Assembly: GCF_003574395.1 (NCBI RefSeq)
Contig: NZ_QMJY01000082.1
Span: 124,001 to 188,000, forward strand
DNA length: 64,000 nucleotides
DNA from: Tabrizicola thermarum
GTDB taxonomy: Bacteria; Pseudomonadota; Alphaproteobacteria; Rhodobacterales; Rhodobacteraceae
Direction: 5' to 3'
In this document: piece after piece, positions 15,803-27,332 of the stretch
How the letters are laid out: the number at the start of each line of letters is the position of its first letter
Numbering within the stretch: position 1 is the stretch's first letter
Notes under the pieces: generated by a model
What the model saw: only the letters and a program-made list of their open reading frames with translations
Told to the model about the DNA's origin: nothing
The model's database searches: none
Program-made: the position numbers and the translations under genes

Positions 15803-16675
15803 TCAGCCCTTGGCCCGCAGCTTCGGCCCGCCGCAGATCCTGTCGTCGACCTTCCCGATCGCCGCCGCATCCTTGCCCTGATAGTCGACCGACCCCAGGA
15901 TCGTCTGGATCGCCGCAAGCCTGGCCCGCTTCTTGTCGTCGGACAGGATCACCGTCCACGGCGCGTGCCTGAAATGGGTCCGCTCCATCGTCTCGTCGAT
16001 GGCCGCGCAATACTCGTCCCACTTTGCAAGTCCATCCACGTCGATCTGGCTGAGCTTCCACTGCTTCAGCAGATCGCCCTCGCGGTCGAGGAACCGCTTC
16101 AACTGTTCGGCCCGCCCCACCTCCAGCCAGATCTTGCGGAAGATGATCCCCTCCTCGACGATCATCTGCTCGAATTCGGGGAGCTGCCGGAAGAACTTCT
16201 CCCGCTGCTCGGGTTTGCAGAAGCCGAACACATGCTCGATCATTGCGCGGTTGTACCAGCTGCGGTCGTAGAGCGCGACCTCGCCCCTGGCCGGGAACCA
16301 GTCGACATAGCGCTGGAAATACCACTGCTGGCTTTCCCGCTCGGTCGGCTTCGGCAGGGCGACGACATAGGCCTGGCGCGGGTTCATGTTCGCGGTCACC
16401 GCCTTGATCGTCCCGCCCTTGCCTGCGGCGTCGCGGCCTTCGAAGACGACGATCAGCCGCTGCCCGCTTGCCTTGATCCCGGCCTGCATCTTGGCAAGCT
16501 CGATCTGGAGCACCGCCATCCGCGCCTCATATTCCCTGGCCTTCATCTCTTCCCGGTAGGGGTATGAGGCGGTCAGGATGTCGTCTTTCCCGGCCCGCTC
16601 GATCGCCTCGCGCACCTCTTTCGGGGCGCCCTCGCGGAAATAGCGGCTGATCGCGCCGTCGAAGGGTAGGGTCAT
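15803..16675 (-). CDS. ppk2: Polyphosphate kinase 2
   Basis: 290 residues, a single PPK2 domain. Walker [12 protein letters not shown] (about 78-88), Walker B DRSWYNR (137-143) and the lid [14 protein letters not shown] are complete. PPK2 transfers phosphate between polyphosphate and nucleoside di- or monophosphates in the cytosol. Single-domain length and these motifs fit the class I/III group; the class decides whether NDP or NMP is the acceptor and cannot be settled by eye. AGGAGG lies 7 nt before the ATG. It sits in a minus-strand run metA - hydrolase - ppk2 - tetR. Confidence 0.93.
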   Translation of the reverse strand: MTLPFDGAISRYFREGAPKEVREAIERAGKDDILTASYPYREEMKAREYEARMAVLQIELAKMQAGIKASGQRLIVVFEGRDAAGKGGTIKAVTANMNPRQAYVVALPKPTERESQQWYFQRYVDWFPARGEVALYDRSWYNRAMIEHVFGFCKPEQREKFFRQLPEFEQMIVEEGIIFRKIWLEVGRAEQLKRFLDREGDLLKQWKLSQIDVDGLAKWDEYCAAIDETMERTHFRHAPWTVILSDDKKRARLAAIQTILGSVDYQGKDAAAIGKVDDRICGGPKLRAKG

Positions 16676-16718
16676 CTTTCGCCTCCTTGCAGTACGGCCA
16701 GTATGGCGATTGACAGGC

Positions 16719-17651
16719 CTAGCGCAATGCGGCGCGGTCGATGGCCGCAATTACCACGGACGCGTGGCTGTGGTGCGGCATGTGGCCCGCACCGGGGATC
16801 ATGGTGATCGAGGCATTGGGCAGAAGATGCGACAACGGACCGGAATGGATATCCAGCGGCACGATGGTATCGGCGGTGCCGTGGATCAGCTCCACCGGCA
16901 GGGTCAGCGTCGGATAGCGCGGTTCCATGGTAACAAGTTCGGCCCGCAAGGCATTGATCTGGATGGTGTTCGCAAGAAGTGTCCTGCGCCGCAGGGTCAG
17001 CGCCGCACCCAGGTGCTCCTCATATCCCTCGGGCACCGGATCGGGCCCAAAGATCGTGGCGGTGATCGACCGGACATAACTGTCGGGCAGGAATGCTGCG
17101 ACCAGCGGTATGGCCAGATGCTTGCCGGGCCAGGTGTCCGTCAGGCGATACCAGGGATCCAGCTTGCCGGGCCAGGGCATCGAGGGCGCGCTGACCAGCA
17201 CCAGCGCGCGCGGTCCCCCGTCCAGCGCCCAGGCCAGCGCGACCGCTCCGCCGTAGCTTTGGCCCAGCACCACAGGCTCGGTCACGCCCAGCTGCGCAAG
17301 CCCCGCCTTGATGTGCTGCGCCTGGGCCAGCAGGCTGGCATCCTCCAGCGGGTCGGAGTAACCAAGGCCGGGCCGGTCCACCGCGATCACCCGGTAACGG
17401 TCGGTCAGCCGGTCGCGCAACGAGAAGGTCAGGTCGCGCAAGGACCCGCTGGCCCCGTGGATCAGGACCAGATCGGGGCCTTTGCCCGCGATCTCGTAGT
17501 GCAGGCGCCTGCCGTTGACCGTGACGAACCGACCCGAGGGCGGAAAGGCCGCCTCGGCCGCCACCTCGCGCGCCGAGGCCCGCCAGTGGGTGACACCGGC
17601 AAGGACCAATATGGCGATGACTAGACTAAGAGCCAATCTTTTCAATGTCAT
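16719..17651 (-). CDS. Alpha/beta hydrolase with N-terminal membrane anchor
   Basis: 310 residues from ATG 17651. A hydrophobic helix (about 6-22, [17 protein letters not shown]) is followed by the fold: oxyanion HGASGS, nucleophile elbow GQSYGG, acid in HGTADTIVP and the terminal GAGHMPHH histidine. It resembles epoxide hydrolase/haloperoxidase-type esterases; the substrate is unknown. It is likely anchored to the inner membrane facing the periplasm. The start overlaps the 3' end of metA by 26 nt, so the two are coupled. Confidence 0.78.
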   Translation of the reverse strand: MTLKRLALSLVIAILVLAGVTHWRASAREVAAEAAFPPSGRFVTVNGRRLHYEIAGKGPDLVLIHGASGSLRDLTFSLRDRLTDRYRVIAVDRPGLGYSDPLEDASLLAQAQHIKAGLAQLGVTEPVVLGQSYGGAVALAWALDGGPRALVLVSAPSMPWPGKLDPWYRLTDTWPGKHLAIPLVAAFLPDSYVRSITATIFGPDPVPEGYEEHLGAALTLRRRTLLANTIQINALRAELVTMEPRYPTLTLPVELIHGTADTIVPLDIHSGPLSHLLPNASITMIPGAGHMPHHSHASVVIAAIDRAALR

Positions 17652-18543
17652 ATGGCGTTGTCTGGTAGATCTCGTTGATCCAGTTGCCATATAGAAGATG
17701 CGCGTGGCTTCGCCACCGGTTCAGCGGCGGCCGCGCGGGATTGTCATCAGGGTAGTAGTTCAGGGGCACATTGATCGGGGTGCCGTTGGCGACGTCGCGG
17801 TCATATTCCTGCTTCAGCGTGTCGCTGTCATATTCGAAGTGGTTGAAGATATAGAGCGCCCGGTGCGCGGCGTCCTCGACAAGACAAGGTCCCACCTCCT
17901 CGGAGCCCAGCAGGGTCTTGAGCCCCGGCACGGCGTCGATCTCGGCCTGCTTCATCTCGGTCCAGCGGCTGACGGGGATGACGAAATCATCCGAGAATCC
18001 GCGCAGATAGGGCGAGGTCGGCGCAAGGTTCTGGTGGCGGAAGCAGCCGAAGGCCTTGGCGGGCAGCATATGCTTTTGCACGCCGTGGAAGTGGTTGATC
18101 ATCGCCATGCCGCCCCAGCATACGCCAAAGGTGGAATGCACGTTTTCCTGGGCCCAGTCAAAGACTTCGCAGAGTTCCTTCCAGTAGGTCACTTCCTCGA
18201 AGGGCAGGTGCTCGATCGGCGCGCCGGTGATGATGAGACCATCGAATTTCTCGCCCTTCACCTCCTGAAAGGGACGGTAGAAGGCGGCCATGTGCTCGGC
18301 GGCGGTGTTCTTCGTCTCGTGGCTGGTCATCCGGATCAGCTGGAGGTCGATCTGCAAGGGCGTCGCGCCGATCAGCCGGGCAAACTGGTTTTCCGTCTGG
18401 ATCTTCTTCGGCATGAGGTTCAGCAGCCCGATCCGCAAGGGCCGGATGTCCTGCCGCGCTGCCCGTTCGGGCGACATGACCATGACGCCTTCGTTCCGCA
18501 GAACGTTGAAGGCGGGCAGGGTCTCGGGCAGGGTAATGGGCAT
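17626..18543 (-). CDS. metAA: Homoserine O-acetyltransferase of the MetA family
   Basis: 305 residues. It activates homoserine by O-acylation, the first committed step of methionine synthesis. The catalytic triad is at family positions: Cys142 (FGVCWGGMA), His235 and Glu237 (FNHFEYD). Residue 111, which sets acyl-CoA choice, is Glu ([12 protein letters not shown]) rather than the Gly of E. coli MetA; Glu111 is associated with acetyl-CoA, so the product is predicted to be O-acetylhomoserine. The 35-nt gap upstream is too short for a SAM-II riboswitch, so cotranscription with the upstream P-loop gene is likely. Confidence 0.92.
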   Translation of the reverse strand: MPITLPETLPAFNVLRNEGVMVMSPERAARQDIRPLRIGLLNLMPKKIQTENQFARLIGATPLQIDLQLIRMTSHETKNTAAEHMAAFYRPFQEVKGEKFDGLIITGAPIEHLPFEEVTYWKELCEVFDWAQENVHSTFGVCWGGMAMINHFHGVQKHMLPAKAFGCFRHQNLAPTSPYLRGFSDDFVIPVSRWTEMKQAEIDAVPGLKTLLGSEEVGPCLVEDAAHRALYIFNHFEYDSDTLKQEYDRDVANGTPINVPLNYYPDDNPARPPLNRWRSHAHLLYGNWINEIYQTTPYDIEKIGS

Positions 18544-18578
18544 CGGTCGCTTCCTCTGGGGCCGTCTAGGTAAGGCGA

Positions 18579-19439
18579 TCAGGTCCGGCGATCAAGCGCG
18601 CTGGCCATCAGCGCGTCGAAATCCTCGGCCGAGCGGACGGCGGCGACCTCCTCGGCGGTCACCGTTACGCCCCAGCGCGCCATCGCGGCATAGCGCGGCT
18701 GGCGGTGCGCAAGGGCACGGGCATAGGTCCAGCGCACGAAGTGGTCGGGATCGCAGGTTTCCTCGGTAACGGAATGGGTTGCGCGGTAATCTTCCCACGC
18801 CGCATGAAGAAACTGCGGCTGGTAGTACATCGGCTTCGGCGCCCGGTCGAAGCGACGGACAAGCTCTGCGGTATGCGCCTCCGAGCCCTTGATCCAGACC
18901 ATGAGCAGCGTCTGGGCCAGCTGGCGCATCACCTGGTCCTGCGGGTCATCCGGTTCCACCACCTCGCAGATCGACCCCGAGGTGTCGCAGACGAAATGCG
19001 GATAGCCGTAGAGTTCATCCGCCCGGTCCATGAAACGCGCGGTGTCCAGCGTGGCCGCAATCTCGGCCTGGCGATGCTGTTCCTGCCGTTTCATGTATTC
19101 CGCGAAGGGCAGGCCGCCCTTGGCCGGATCGCCGGGCTTGCCCAGGTAGGTCGACAGCGGGGCGAGGTTGTCGAAGGTGATGTTCGACGCGATATGGACG
19201 CTGTCCGTCATCAGAAGCTCGCGCAGAAGCGGCACCTTCATCGCCTCGCGCTTGAAGTTGTCGGCGATGTATTCGCCCATGTAGCGGGTGCCGATCCGGT
19301 AATCGACCGAATAGTGGAACCAGTCGCCGTGGTCGCGCAAGAGGTTGGAAAGATAGGTCTTTCCCAGCCCGGACATGCCGAACAGCATCACCCGCTTGCG
19401 CGTGGCCTCCAGATAGTCGCGGCCGGAACGGTAGATCAT
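18579..19439 (-). CDS. P-loop NTPase-like protein, unknown function
   Basis: 286 residues with a Walker [17 protein letters not shown], at about 19-34. A Walker B acid is not obvious; [14 protein letters not shown] and [16 protein letters not shown] are candidate strands. The overall layout resembles small kinases or nucleotide-dependent shikimate-kinase-like folds. I recognise it only as a conserved Rhodobacterales ATPase. It lies directly upstream of metA on the same strand (35-nt gap), so its promoter probably serves metA too, but a methionine role is only guilt by association. Confidence 0.65.
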   Translation of the reverse strand: MIYRSGRDYLEATRKRVMLFGMSGLGKTYLSNLLRDHGDWFHYSVDYRIGTRYMGEYIADNFKREAMKVPLLRELLMTDSVHIASNITFDNLAPLSTYLGKPGDPAKGGLPFAEYMKRQEQHRQAEIAATLDTARFMDRADELYGYPHFVCDTSGSICEVVEPDDPQDQVMRQLAQTLLMVWIKGSEAHTAELVRRFDRAPKPMYYQPQFLHAAWEDYRATHSVTEETCDPDHFVRWTYARALAHRQPRYAAMARWGVTVTAEEVAAVRSAEDFDALMASALDRRT

Positions 19440-19489
19440 CGCGTCACCTCTTCGCCCCCTGTTAGCGCCGCGCCGAGGGCTTCACAACG

Positions 19490-19519
19490 AAAAACCCCGC
19501 CCGGAAAGGGGCGGGGTTT
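19490..19519 (-). terminator. Terminator of the fadL-like gene
   Basis: Minus strand: AAACCCCGCCCC, loop, then GGGCGGGG followed by five T. The stem is about 10 bp, 18 nt beyond the porin stop. Confidence 0.85.
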
Positions 19520-19537
19520 CGGGTCATGGGTTAGGGA

Positions 19538-20608
19538 TCAGAACGAGTAGCCGATCTTGATGCCGACGCCGATCCCGCTGTTGTTGGTGAAGACGCCGCT
19601 GACCGGCGGCTTGGTCGTCGCGTCACCAAGATCGACATAGCGCACGCCACCGGTGATCTTCAGATTGTCCATGGTGTAGGTGGCGGCCAGGCCGATGCTC
19701 TTCATCCCGTCGGTCGGGCCGAGATTGCCCGTCAGATCGCCGTCGGAGGGCTCGTAGCCAATGGTGACGGCGCCGGACCAGTTGTCGTTGAACCGTCTGC
19801 CGATGCCAAGGTTGTAGGTCACGCGGTCGCTGGCATAGTCCACAAGGTTCCCCAGCGGCGCAGGATAGGCCGGGGGGTCGATGATGAAGGCCGTCCAGTC
19901 GACCCAGCGGATCGAACCGAACAGAAGCGTATCCTTGGCGATCCCGGTCTGGAACTCCAGATTGACAGACTGCGGCACCTCGGTGTCGAAGCCAGCCGTG
20001 GGCACTCCGCCTTCGACCGATTGCAGCGAGTGGGTGATCGCCGAGTTGTAGGTCAAGGCGACCCGTGCGGCAATTTCAGGCTTTTCCCAGGCGACACCCA
20101 CAACATAGCCGATTTCAGAGTCGTGGTTGGTGTCCAGCGTGTATCCGAGGAAGGGCAACGAGACTTCGCCGTGCACGGTCTCATAGCGAAGGCCGCCGTA
20201 AACCGAGACGTTGTTGTCGAACTTATAGCGCAAAAGCGCGGTCAGCGCGTTCGAGGTCAGCGTCGCAGTCGATCCGGCAAGCGGATATGGCGCTGCGCTG
20301 GCGGGATAATTCACATTCGCACCGATCGGCTGATCCAGAACCATGGCCAAGGCCATGCGGTCGCCGATATCCATCTTGTAGCCAAGGCTCCAAGAATTGT
20401 AGCCCCCGGCCATGTCACCCGAGGAAATGATCCCGCCCGGTCCGACGCCGCCGCTGACGCTTGGGTCAAAACGGCCGAAGCTCAGTTCGGCATAACGGCC
20501 CTTCTCGAACAGGATCGCCACCGACTGCGTCGACCTTTCAACCCCCCCTGCAACCGCTCCACTGGCCCCTGCGAGCACGGCGACTGACGCCATGAGAAAA
20601 CTTTTCAT
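19538..20608 (-). CDS. FadL/OmpP1-family outer-membrane transporter
   Basis: 356 residues: signal peptide MKSFLMASVAVLAGASGAVA, then a long beta-rich chain of alternating polar and hydrophobic residues ending in aromatic Phe (GVGIKIGYSF), as for outer-membrane barrels. Internal features such as WSLGYKMDIGDRMALAMVLDQPIGANVNYP and WVDWTAF match the FadL family, which takes up hydrophobic substrates (long-chain fatty acids, aromatics) across the outer membrane. ATG 20608 is used; an upstream TTG would add five residues before the signal peptide. It is monocistronic, with its own terminator. Confidence 0.85.
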   Translation of the reverse strand: MKSFLMASVAVLAGASGAVAGGVERSTQSVAILFEKGRYAELSFGRFDPSVSGGVGPGGIISSGDMAGGYNSWSLGYKMDIGDRMALAMVLDQPIGANVNYPASAAPYPLAGSTATLTSNALTALLRYKFDNNVSVYGGLRYETVHGEVSLPFLGYTLDTNHDSEIGYVVGVAWEKPEIAARVALTYNSAITHSLQSVEGGVPTAGFDTEVPQSVNLEFQTGIAKDTLLFGSIRWVDWTAFIIDPPAYPAPLGNLVDYASDRVTYNLGIGRRFNDNWSGAVTIGYEPSDGDLTGNLGPTDGMKSIGLAATYTMDNLKITGGVRYVDLGDATTKPPVSGVFTNNSGIGVGIKIGYSF

Positions 20609-20702
20609 CTTTTCTTCCCTCAACCTGAACTCCCGACCCGGGAATTCCCCCTGGAGAAAAGGCTAAGCGCTGGGACTTTTTGGGTCAATCAATGACGCCA
20701 CG

Positions 20703-21596
20703 TCACGGTTTTGTGACCTGTGCCCCCTGTGGCACGGACGCTCTACCGCCCAATGTCAGCCATATCCCCAGGAAGATCAGCGCGGCCCCGGCGAACAGGG
20801 TGAATTCGATGGGTTCATTGTAGAAGACGGCGCCGACGACCGCGATGATCGGCAGACGGGCGAAATCCACCGGGACCACGACACTGGCCGGGGCAAGGCT
20901 CAGCGCAGTGGTCAGGCACAGATGCGCGGTGATCCCGGCGAAGGCGATCAGAACCAGCCAGGGCAGGGTGGCCGCGGTCGGAAAGGTCACCGGGCCAAGG
21001 GCGAGCATTGCCACGCTGCCCAGCACGGCCTGCATGAGCGTCAGCCAGAACAGGATCGAGATGATCGCCTCGCCGCGTGTCAGCGCCTTGGTCATGATCG
21101 TCGTGGCGGCGAAGAACACCGCTGCTGCGGCTGCGGCCAGCACGCCGGGCTCGACCGCGCCAAAGCCGGGGCGGGCGACGATCAGCACGCCCGCGAACCC
21201 CAGCGCCGCCGCCACCAGCTTGCGCCGCGTCAGGTGTTCGCCCAGGAATACCGGCGACAGCAGGATCACCCAGATGGGCGAGGTGAACTCCAACGCGAAG
21301 ACCTGCGCCAGCGGGATCACGGTCACCGCGTAGAACCACAGCGACTGGCCCGAAAAGTGGAAGAGGTTGCGCAGCACATGGCTGCCAAGCCGATCCCTGC
21401 GCACCCGGCCCAACTGGCCAAGCGCCAAGCCGAAGGCCAGCACGATGACCCAACCGATCATCGACCGGAAGGCGAGGATTTCGAACGTGTCGTGCACGCC
21501 CTTGATCTGCCGCGTCGAGATCGCCATCGCTGTGAAGGCGGCGATGGCCCCGGTCATCCAGGCGGCAGCGGCAAGCGGGAGGTTGGGGCTGGTCAT
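20703..21596 (-). CDS. EamA/DMT-family transporter
   Basis: 297 residues with ten predicted membrane helices in two EamA repeats. Characteristic pieces are FEILAFRSMIGWVIVL, LEFTSPIWVILLSPVFLGE at the end of repeat one, and VDFARLPIIAVVGAVFYNEP in repeat two. Members export metabolites or drugs across the inner membrane; the substrate is unknown. It lies between the porin and a dehydrogenase on the same strand with no overlap. Confidence 0.82.
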   Translation of the reverse strand: MTSPNLPLAAAAWMTGAIAAFTAMAISTRQIKGVHDTFEILAFRSMIGWVIVLAFGLALGQLGRVRRDRLGSHVLRNLFHFSGQSLWFYAVTVIPLAQVFALEFTSPIWVILLSPVFLGEHLTRRKLVAAALGFAGVLIVARPGFGAVEPGVLAAAAAAVFFAATTIMTKALTRGEAIISILFWLTLMQAVLGSVAMLALGPVTFPTAATLPWLVLIAFAGITAHLCLTTALSLAPASVVVPVDFARLPIIAVVGAVFYNEPIEFTLFAGAALIFLGIWLTLGGRASVPQGAQVTKP

Positions 21597-21647
21597 GGCC
21601 GCACCGTTGCCGGGCGGGGGGGAAATGTCCAGATGGCCCCCTTCGCC

Positions 21648-22646
21648 TCAGCTGCCTGTCTCGGGCAGCACCAGCACCTTGACCTCACCCGGCCGTGCCG
21701 CCTTGGCGATGGCGGCAGGCGCTTCGGACAGTCCGATGCGACGCGAGATCAGCGGGCCGACCTGAACCTGCCCCGATTGCAGCATCCGGATCGCCCGCGA
21801 CTGGGTGAAGGGGTTCAGAAAGCTGTGCAACAGCCGGATTTCGCGGAACAGAAGATCGAAAGGCTCGATCAGCACCCGTTCCCCCTTGGGCAGCACCCCC
21901 AGCACCACGATCCGCCCGCCCGATCGTGTCAGTCGCGGTGCCATCTCTACGGTCTCGGCCACCCCGGCGCATTCCAGCGCCAGATCGGCCCCGCCCGGCA
22001 GGAGTGCCATCGCCTTCTCCAGCGTTGCCGCTGTCGCCGTCGCGCCAAGACTCTCGGCCAGCCGGCGCTTTTCGGCCTGACGGGTGACCAGCACCACCTC
22101 GGCCCCGGCAGCGCGCACCAGTTGCAGCGCCGGCAGCCCGATGACGCCGCCGCCAAGGACCACGACCCTTTCGCCCGGAACCGACGCGCCAAGGTCAAGC
22201 CCGTGCAGCGTGCAGGCCAGCGGCTCGGCAAAGGCAGCAGTCTCGGGGGAAAGATCGCCCACGGGCAGCGCGCGGTGGGCGGGCAGGGTGGCGTATTCGG
22301 CAAAGCCCCCGTCCCGATGGATGCCGATGGCCACGTTGCGGATGCACAAGTTCACCCGGCCGCGGAGGCATTGGTCGCAGGTGCCGCAGGCGATGTTCGG
22401 GTCGCAGGCAATGCGCGTGCCCAGGGGCAGGGTGACGCCATCCCCGACCGCGACCACCTCGCCGCAGAATTCGTGCCCCAGAGTGACGGGCGGAGCGCAG
22501 GGAAACTCGCCCTTGAAAAGATGCCGGTCGGTGCCGCAGATGCCTGCCGCCAGAACGCGGACTAGAACCTCGCCTGACTGCGGTTGCGGAACGGGAAGTT
22601 CCACCGCGGCAATGTCGCCCACTGTTCGCAACTGCACGGCCCGCAT
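21648..22646 (-). CDS. Zinc-dependent medium-chain dehydrogenase
   Basis: 332 residues of the MDR alcohol/polyol/threonine dehydrogenase group. Catalytic zinc site: Cys in GICGTDRH and GHEF. Structural zinc: four Cys in CGTCDQCLRGRVNLC. The Rossmann motif reads VVLGGGVIGLPALQ. It resembles L-threonine or L-idonate dehydrogenases and galactitol-type enzymes; substrate not resolvable. ATG 22646 (MRAVQL) gives a family-like start. It is divergent from the nitroreductase gene across a 158-nt gap. Confidence 0.82.
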   Translation of the reverse strand: MRAVQLRTVGDIAAVELPVPQPQSGEVLVRVLAAGICGTDRHLFKGEFPCAPPVTLGHEFCGEVVAVGDGVTLPLGTRIACDPNIACGTCDQCLRGRVNLCIRNVAIGIHRDGGFAEYATLPAHRALPVGDLSPETAAFAEPLACTLHGLDLGASVPGERVVVLGGGVIGLPALQLVRAAGAEVVLVTRQAEKRRLAESLGATATAATLEKAMALLPGGADLALECAGVAETVEMAPRLTRSGGRIVVLGVLPKGERVLIEPFDLLFREIRLLHSFLNPFTQSRAIRMLQSGQVQVGPLISRRIGLSEAPAAIAKAARPGEVKVLVLPETGS

Positions 22647-22804
22647 CCGACCCTCCCACCCTGGCTCCCTTACCGCGATCTTGGCACGGCGATCACCGGC
22701 TGTCGCGGGGCAACTGTGCGCAACCACACAGAACTTCGCGGGTTGTCACGGTTGTCGCCTGACCCCCGGCGGCCTACCTGAACAACAGACCGGAAGGACC
22801 CGCC

Positions 22805-23398
22805 ATGACCCAAATGCCGACCATAGCCCGCCAACCCGACCACCCGGTCGCGCCGCAATTCCCGGCGCGCTGGTCGCCACGGTCCTTTACCGACCGTTCC
22901 CTGACGATGGACGAGATCCTGACTCTTCTGGAAGCGGCCCGCTGGGCACCGTCCGCGTCGAACCACCAGCCCTGGCGGCTGGTCTGGGCGCTGAGGGATG
23001 AGCCCGGCTTCACCGCCATCCATGCCGCGCTGACCGGCAACAATCTGACCTGGGCGGGCAAGGCTGCCGCGCTGATTGTCGTAGCGTCAAAGGACACCGT
23101 CCTGAATCGGGACAGCGTCGAGGTCCCGAACCGCACTGCGGGCTTTGACACCGGCGCCGCCTGGATGAGCCTGGCGCTGCAGGCGCAGACCATGGGCCTT
23201 GCCGCGCATGCGATGGGCGGTTTCGACCAGGCGGCGCTTGCCGCAGCCGTTGCCTTGCCCGGGGGGCACACGCTGCACTGTGTCGTGGCGGTTGGTGAAC
23301 AGGGACCGGTCACGGCGCTGCCCGAGGACCTCGCCGCGCGTGAAAAGCCCAGCGGCCGCAAGCCCTTGTCCGAGACCACGCGCCACGGTCGCTTCTAG
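22805..23398 (+). CDS. Nitroreductase-family flavoprotein
   Basis: 197 residues, an FMN-binding nitroreductase fold. RWSPRSF and EAARWAPSASNHQPWRLV carry the FMN-phosphate-binding Arg and Ser; MGLAAHAMGGFD and LPGGHTLHCVVAVGEQG are the second cofactor region. It could reduce nitroaromatics, quinones or ene substrates with NAD(P)H. GGAAGGA lies about 8 nt before the ATG. It is convergent with guaA. Confidence 0.85.
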   Translation: MTQMPTIARQPDHPVAPQFPARWSPRSFTDRSLTMDEILTLLEAARWAPSASNHQPWRLVWALRDEPGFTAIHAALTGNNLTWAGKAAALIVVASKDTVLNRDSVEVPNRTAGFDTGAAWMSLALQAQTMGLAAHAMGGFDQAALAAAVALPGGHTLHCVVAVGEQGPVTALPEDLAAREKPSGRKPLSETTRHGRF

Positions 23399-23452
23399 GG
23401 ACAGCCGATCTCTGGCGTATCCGACCATAAGCCGACGGCGAATGAGGAGGTG

Positions 23453-25027
<1,575 letters not shown>

Positions 25028-25074
25028 GCGCCCGCGTAGCGCGAGGCCGCAAGCGGTGCAAGGGGTGGCGGGTG

Positions 25075-25134
25075 GCGGACCGGGGGTTTCACACCCCCGG
25101 ACCCCCGTGGAGTATTTGGCGAAAAGGGCAAGCC
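25075..25134 (+). repeat. Composite intergenic repeat: GGGGG hairpin plus AGTATTT copy 2
   Basis: CCGGGGG and CCCCCGG (25080-25100) form a stem with loop TTTCACA, then AGTATTTGGCGAAAAGGG at 25111, followed by CAAGCC to 25134. The second part is the same motif as 7864-7886. It sits in the divergent guaA/mttB gap. Confidence 0.55.
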
Positions 25135-25248
25135 AGGGCCGTTTGCGACGCATGGGCATGTCGGTTTTGGAAAGGATTGGACGGTTTCGGGGGGCGGTTC
25201 CAGACGGATTGGCGGCATAAGGGCGGCAAACATCCCTCGGAGGCCGAC

Positions 25249-26790
25249 ATGAACGAAGTTGCAGGGCGCAGGTCGCGCAGTGGTGGGGGCGCCAGCCGCC
25301 GGGCAGAGCGCACCGCGATCAGCTTCGAGACCGCGCGCTACATCCAGCGCAACATCCCGAACTTCGAGATCCTGAACGAGGAAGCCCTTCAGATCATCGA
25401 GCACAACGCGGAAACCGTGCTGGAAGAGATCGGCGTGAATTTCGTCGAGAACCCCGCCGCACTCGCCCGCTGGCGCGATGCGGGCGCGGATGTGCAGGGC
25501 GAACGCGTTCATATCCCGCGCGGCCTTGCGCGCAAGCTCATCTCCACCGCGCCGAAGTCCTTTGTCCAGCACGCCCGCAACCCCGAACGCAACGTCGAGA
25601 TCGGCGGGCGCAGCCTGGTGCTGGCCCCGGTCTATGGCCCGCCCTTCGTGCGCGACATGGAAGGCGGGCGCCGCTATGCCACGCTGGAGGATTTCCGCAA
25701 CTTCGTGAAGCTCGGCTACATGTCGAAGTGGCTGCACCATTCCGGCGGCACGGTCTGCGAACCCACGGACGTGCCCGTGAACAAGCGCCACCTGGATATG
25801 CTGCTTGCCCATATGACCCTGTCGGACAAGCCCTTCATGGGGTCCGTCACCGAACCCAGCCGCGCGCAGGATTCGGTGGATATGGCCAAGATCCTGTTCG
25901 GCGCGGAGTTCGTCGAGCAGAACACCGTGATGACCAGCCTCATCAACATCAACTCGCCCATGGTCTTCGACGGGATCATGATGGGCGCGCTGGAGGTCTA
26001 TGCGGCGAACAACCAGGCAAGCATTGTCTCGCCCTTCATCGTCGGCGGAGCCATGGCGCCGGTGACGGTGGCAGGCACGCTGACCCAGGTGCTGGCGGAA
26101 ATCCTGGCCGGTGTCAGCTATTCGCAGCTCGTGCGCCCCGGCTCGCCGGTCATTGCCGGGGCCTTCGTGACCTCGATCGACATGAACTCGGGCGCGCCGA
26201 CCTTCGGCACGCCCGAGGCCGCGCATATCACCTATGGCGCGGGGCAACTGGTGCGGCGGCTGGGGCTGCCCTATCGGTCGGGCGGGTCGTTCTGCGGCTC
26301 GAAACTGCCCGATGCCCAGGCGGCCTACGAGACGGCGAACAGCCTGAACATGGCGCTGCTGGCGGGGGTCAACTTCATGCTGCATGCCTGCGGCTGGCTG
26401 GAAGGTGGCCTCGTGTCGTCCTACGAGAAATTCGTGATGGATGCCGACCAGCTTGGCACGCTGCACCACCTGGCGCAGGGCATCCTGATGGACGAGAACG
26501 GTCAGGCGATGGACGCGATCCGCGAGGTCGGTCCGGGCGGCCATTACCTTGGCTGCCAGCACACCCAGGCCAACTTCAAGTCGGCTTTCTGGCGCTCGGA
26601 CCTCTTCGACTACAAACCCTTCGAGACCTGGGCCGAGGAGGGTGCCCGCGACACCCAGACGCTGGCCAACGAGCGGGTCCGAAAGCAACTGGCCGATTAC
26701 CAGGCCCCCGACATGGACCCCGGCACGCGCGAGGCGCTTGAAGCCTTTGTGACGCGCCGCAAATCCGAGATGCCGGACGCCTTCATCTGA
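25249..26790 (+). CDS. MttB-family methyltransferase without pyrrolysine
   Basis: 513 residues, a trimethylamine-methyltransferase superfamily TIM barrel ([68 protein letters not shown]). No in-frame amber codon is present, so it is one of the non-pyrrolysine relatives that demethylate quaternary amines such as glycine betaine, proline betaine or carnitine in other bacteria. The methyl acceptor would be a corrinoid protein, but no mttC-like gene is nearby. GGAGG at 25239-25243 is 5 nt before ATG 25249. The N-terminal [14 protein letters not shown] tail is basic and probably disordered. Confidence 0.85.
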   Translation: MNEVAGRRSRSGGGASRRAERTAISFETARYIQRNIPNFEILNEEALQIIEHNAETVLEEIGVNFVENPAALARWRDAGADVQGERVHIPRGLARKLISTAPKSFVQHARNPERNVEIGGRSLVLAPVYGPPFVRDMEGGRRYATLEDFRNFVKLGYMSKWLHHSGGTVCEPTDVPVNKRHLDMLLAHMTLSDKPFMGSVTEPSRAQDSVDMAKILFGAEFVEQNTVMTSLININSPMVFDGIMMGALEVYAANNQASIVSPFIVGGAMAPVTVAGTLTQVLAEILAGVSYSQLVRPGSPVIAGAFVTSIDMNSGAPTFGTPEAAHITYGAGQLVRRLGLPYRSGGSFCGSKLPDAQAAYETANSLNMALLAGVNFMLHACGWLEGGLVSSYEKFVMDADQLGTLHHLAQGILMDENGQAMDAIREVGPGGHYLGCQHTQANFKSAFWRSDLFDYKPFETWAEEGARDTQTLANERVRKQLADYQAPDMDPGTREALEAFVTRRKSEMPDAFI

Positions 26791-26797
26791 CAGGACA

Positions 26798-26825
26798 AAG
26801 GGGCGGACCTTCCGCCCCTTCTGCC
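26798..26825 (+). terminator. Terminator between mttB-like gene and DUF6477 gene
   Basis: AAGGGGCGGA (26798-26807) and TCCGCCCCTT (26811-26820) form a 10-bp stem with a 3-nt loop. The run CTGCCTTT follows on the plus strand and TTTG on the minus strand, so it could serve both convergent genes. Confidence 0.75.
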
Positions 26826-26847
26826 TTTCCGCACCTCGGCGTGGCGA

Positions 26848-27132
26848 CTAGGCCATGCCGCTGCGGCGCAGGAACTGCGCTTCGGCCAGGATGGCGATCA
26901 GCACCTCGATGTGGCGCGCCACCGAATAGGCGGCGTCGCCCGCGATGCGTGTCGCCTCCAGCCTGGCCTCGACCGTCATCAGCGAGCTGACCGTCTCTTC
27001 CGGCGATCCCACTCTTTCGACATAGCGGCGCAGGTCGCGTTCGCGCCGGTAATCGCTCAGTCCGAAACGCGCCGCGCGCATCAGAAGCCGGGGGCGGCGC
27101 AGGCTGGCAAGAAGGGTGCGACAGTCGGTCAT
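26848..27132 (-). CDS. DUF6477 family protein (rcc01866-like)
   Basis: 94 residues, Arg-rich and mostly helical, with the family-like start MTDCRTLLASLRRPRLLMRAARFG followed by DYRRERDLRRYV. GGAGG lies about 7 nt before ATG 27132. It is divergent from the GafA-like gene with a 200-nt shared control region. In Rhodobacter capsulatus a small gene (rcc01866) neighbours gafA (rcc01865) and affects gene transfer agent production; this arrangement suggests the same pair, though orthology is inferred from memory and synteny, not from an alignment. Confidence 0.75.
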   Translation of the reverse strand: MTDCRTLLASLRRPRLLMRAARFGLSDYRRERDLRRYVERVGSPEETVSSLMTVEARLEATRIAGDAAYSVARHIEVLIAILAEAQFLRRSGMA

Positions 27133-27244
27133 CGGGATCCTCCGTAACTGGATAGGGCGATCCTTAACCGACACAACCTGGCGTTGCGCAAACCGCGAAG
27201 CAGCGCGCGGAGGTTACCGAAAAGTTTAAGAAAATGATCGAATT

Positions 27245-27278
27245 GTTAAGACCAGCCGCGAGCTTAACGAACAGGTAA
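27245..27278 (+). promoter_or_regulatory. TTAA-rich control region with near-consensus CtrA box upstream of the gafA-like gene
   Basis: TTAA (27264-27267), the 7-nt spacer CGAACAG, then GTAA (27275-27278) followed by CC: 7 of 8 bases of the CtrA consensus TTAA-N7-TTAA. It overlaps an inverted repeat GTTAAG (27245-27250) / CTTAAC (27263-27268). Further TTAA words lie at 27164 and 27226. The box is about 55 nt before the gene. Confidence 0.5.
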
Positions 27279-27332
27279 CCAAATCTACTCTAGGTTGCAA
27301 AAGTCCAAGGCTGGACCCATTGCAGCCGGGGT

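Noticed and set aside
18544-18578. SAM-II riboswitch upstream of metA
   Set aside because: The gap is only 35 nt and shows no matching structure.
25249-26790. Possible pyrrolysine-containing MttB
   Set aside because: The frame contains no internal amber codon, so pyrrolysine is not encoded.
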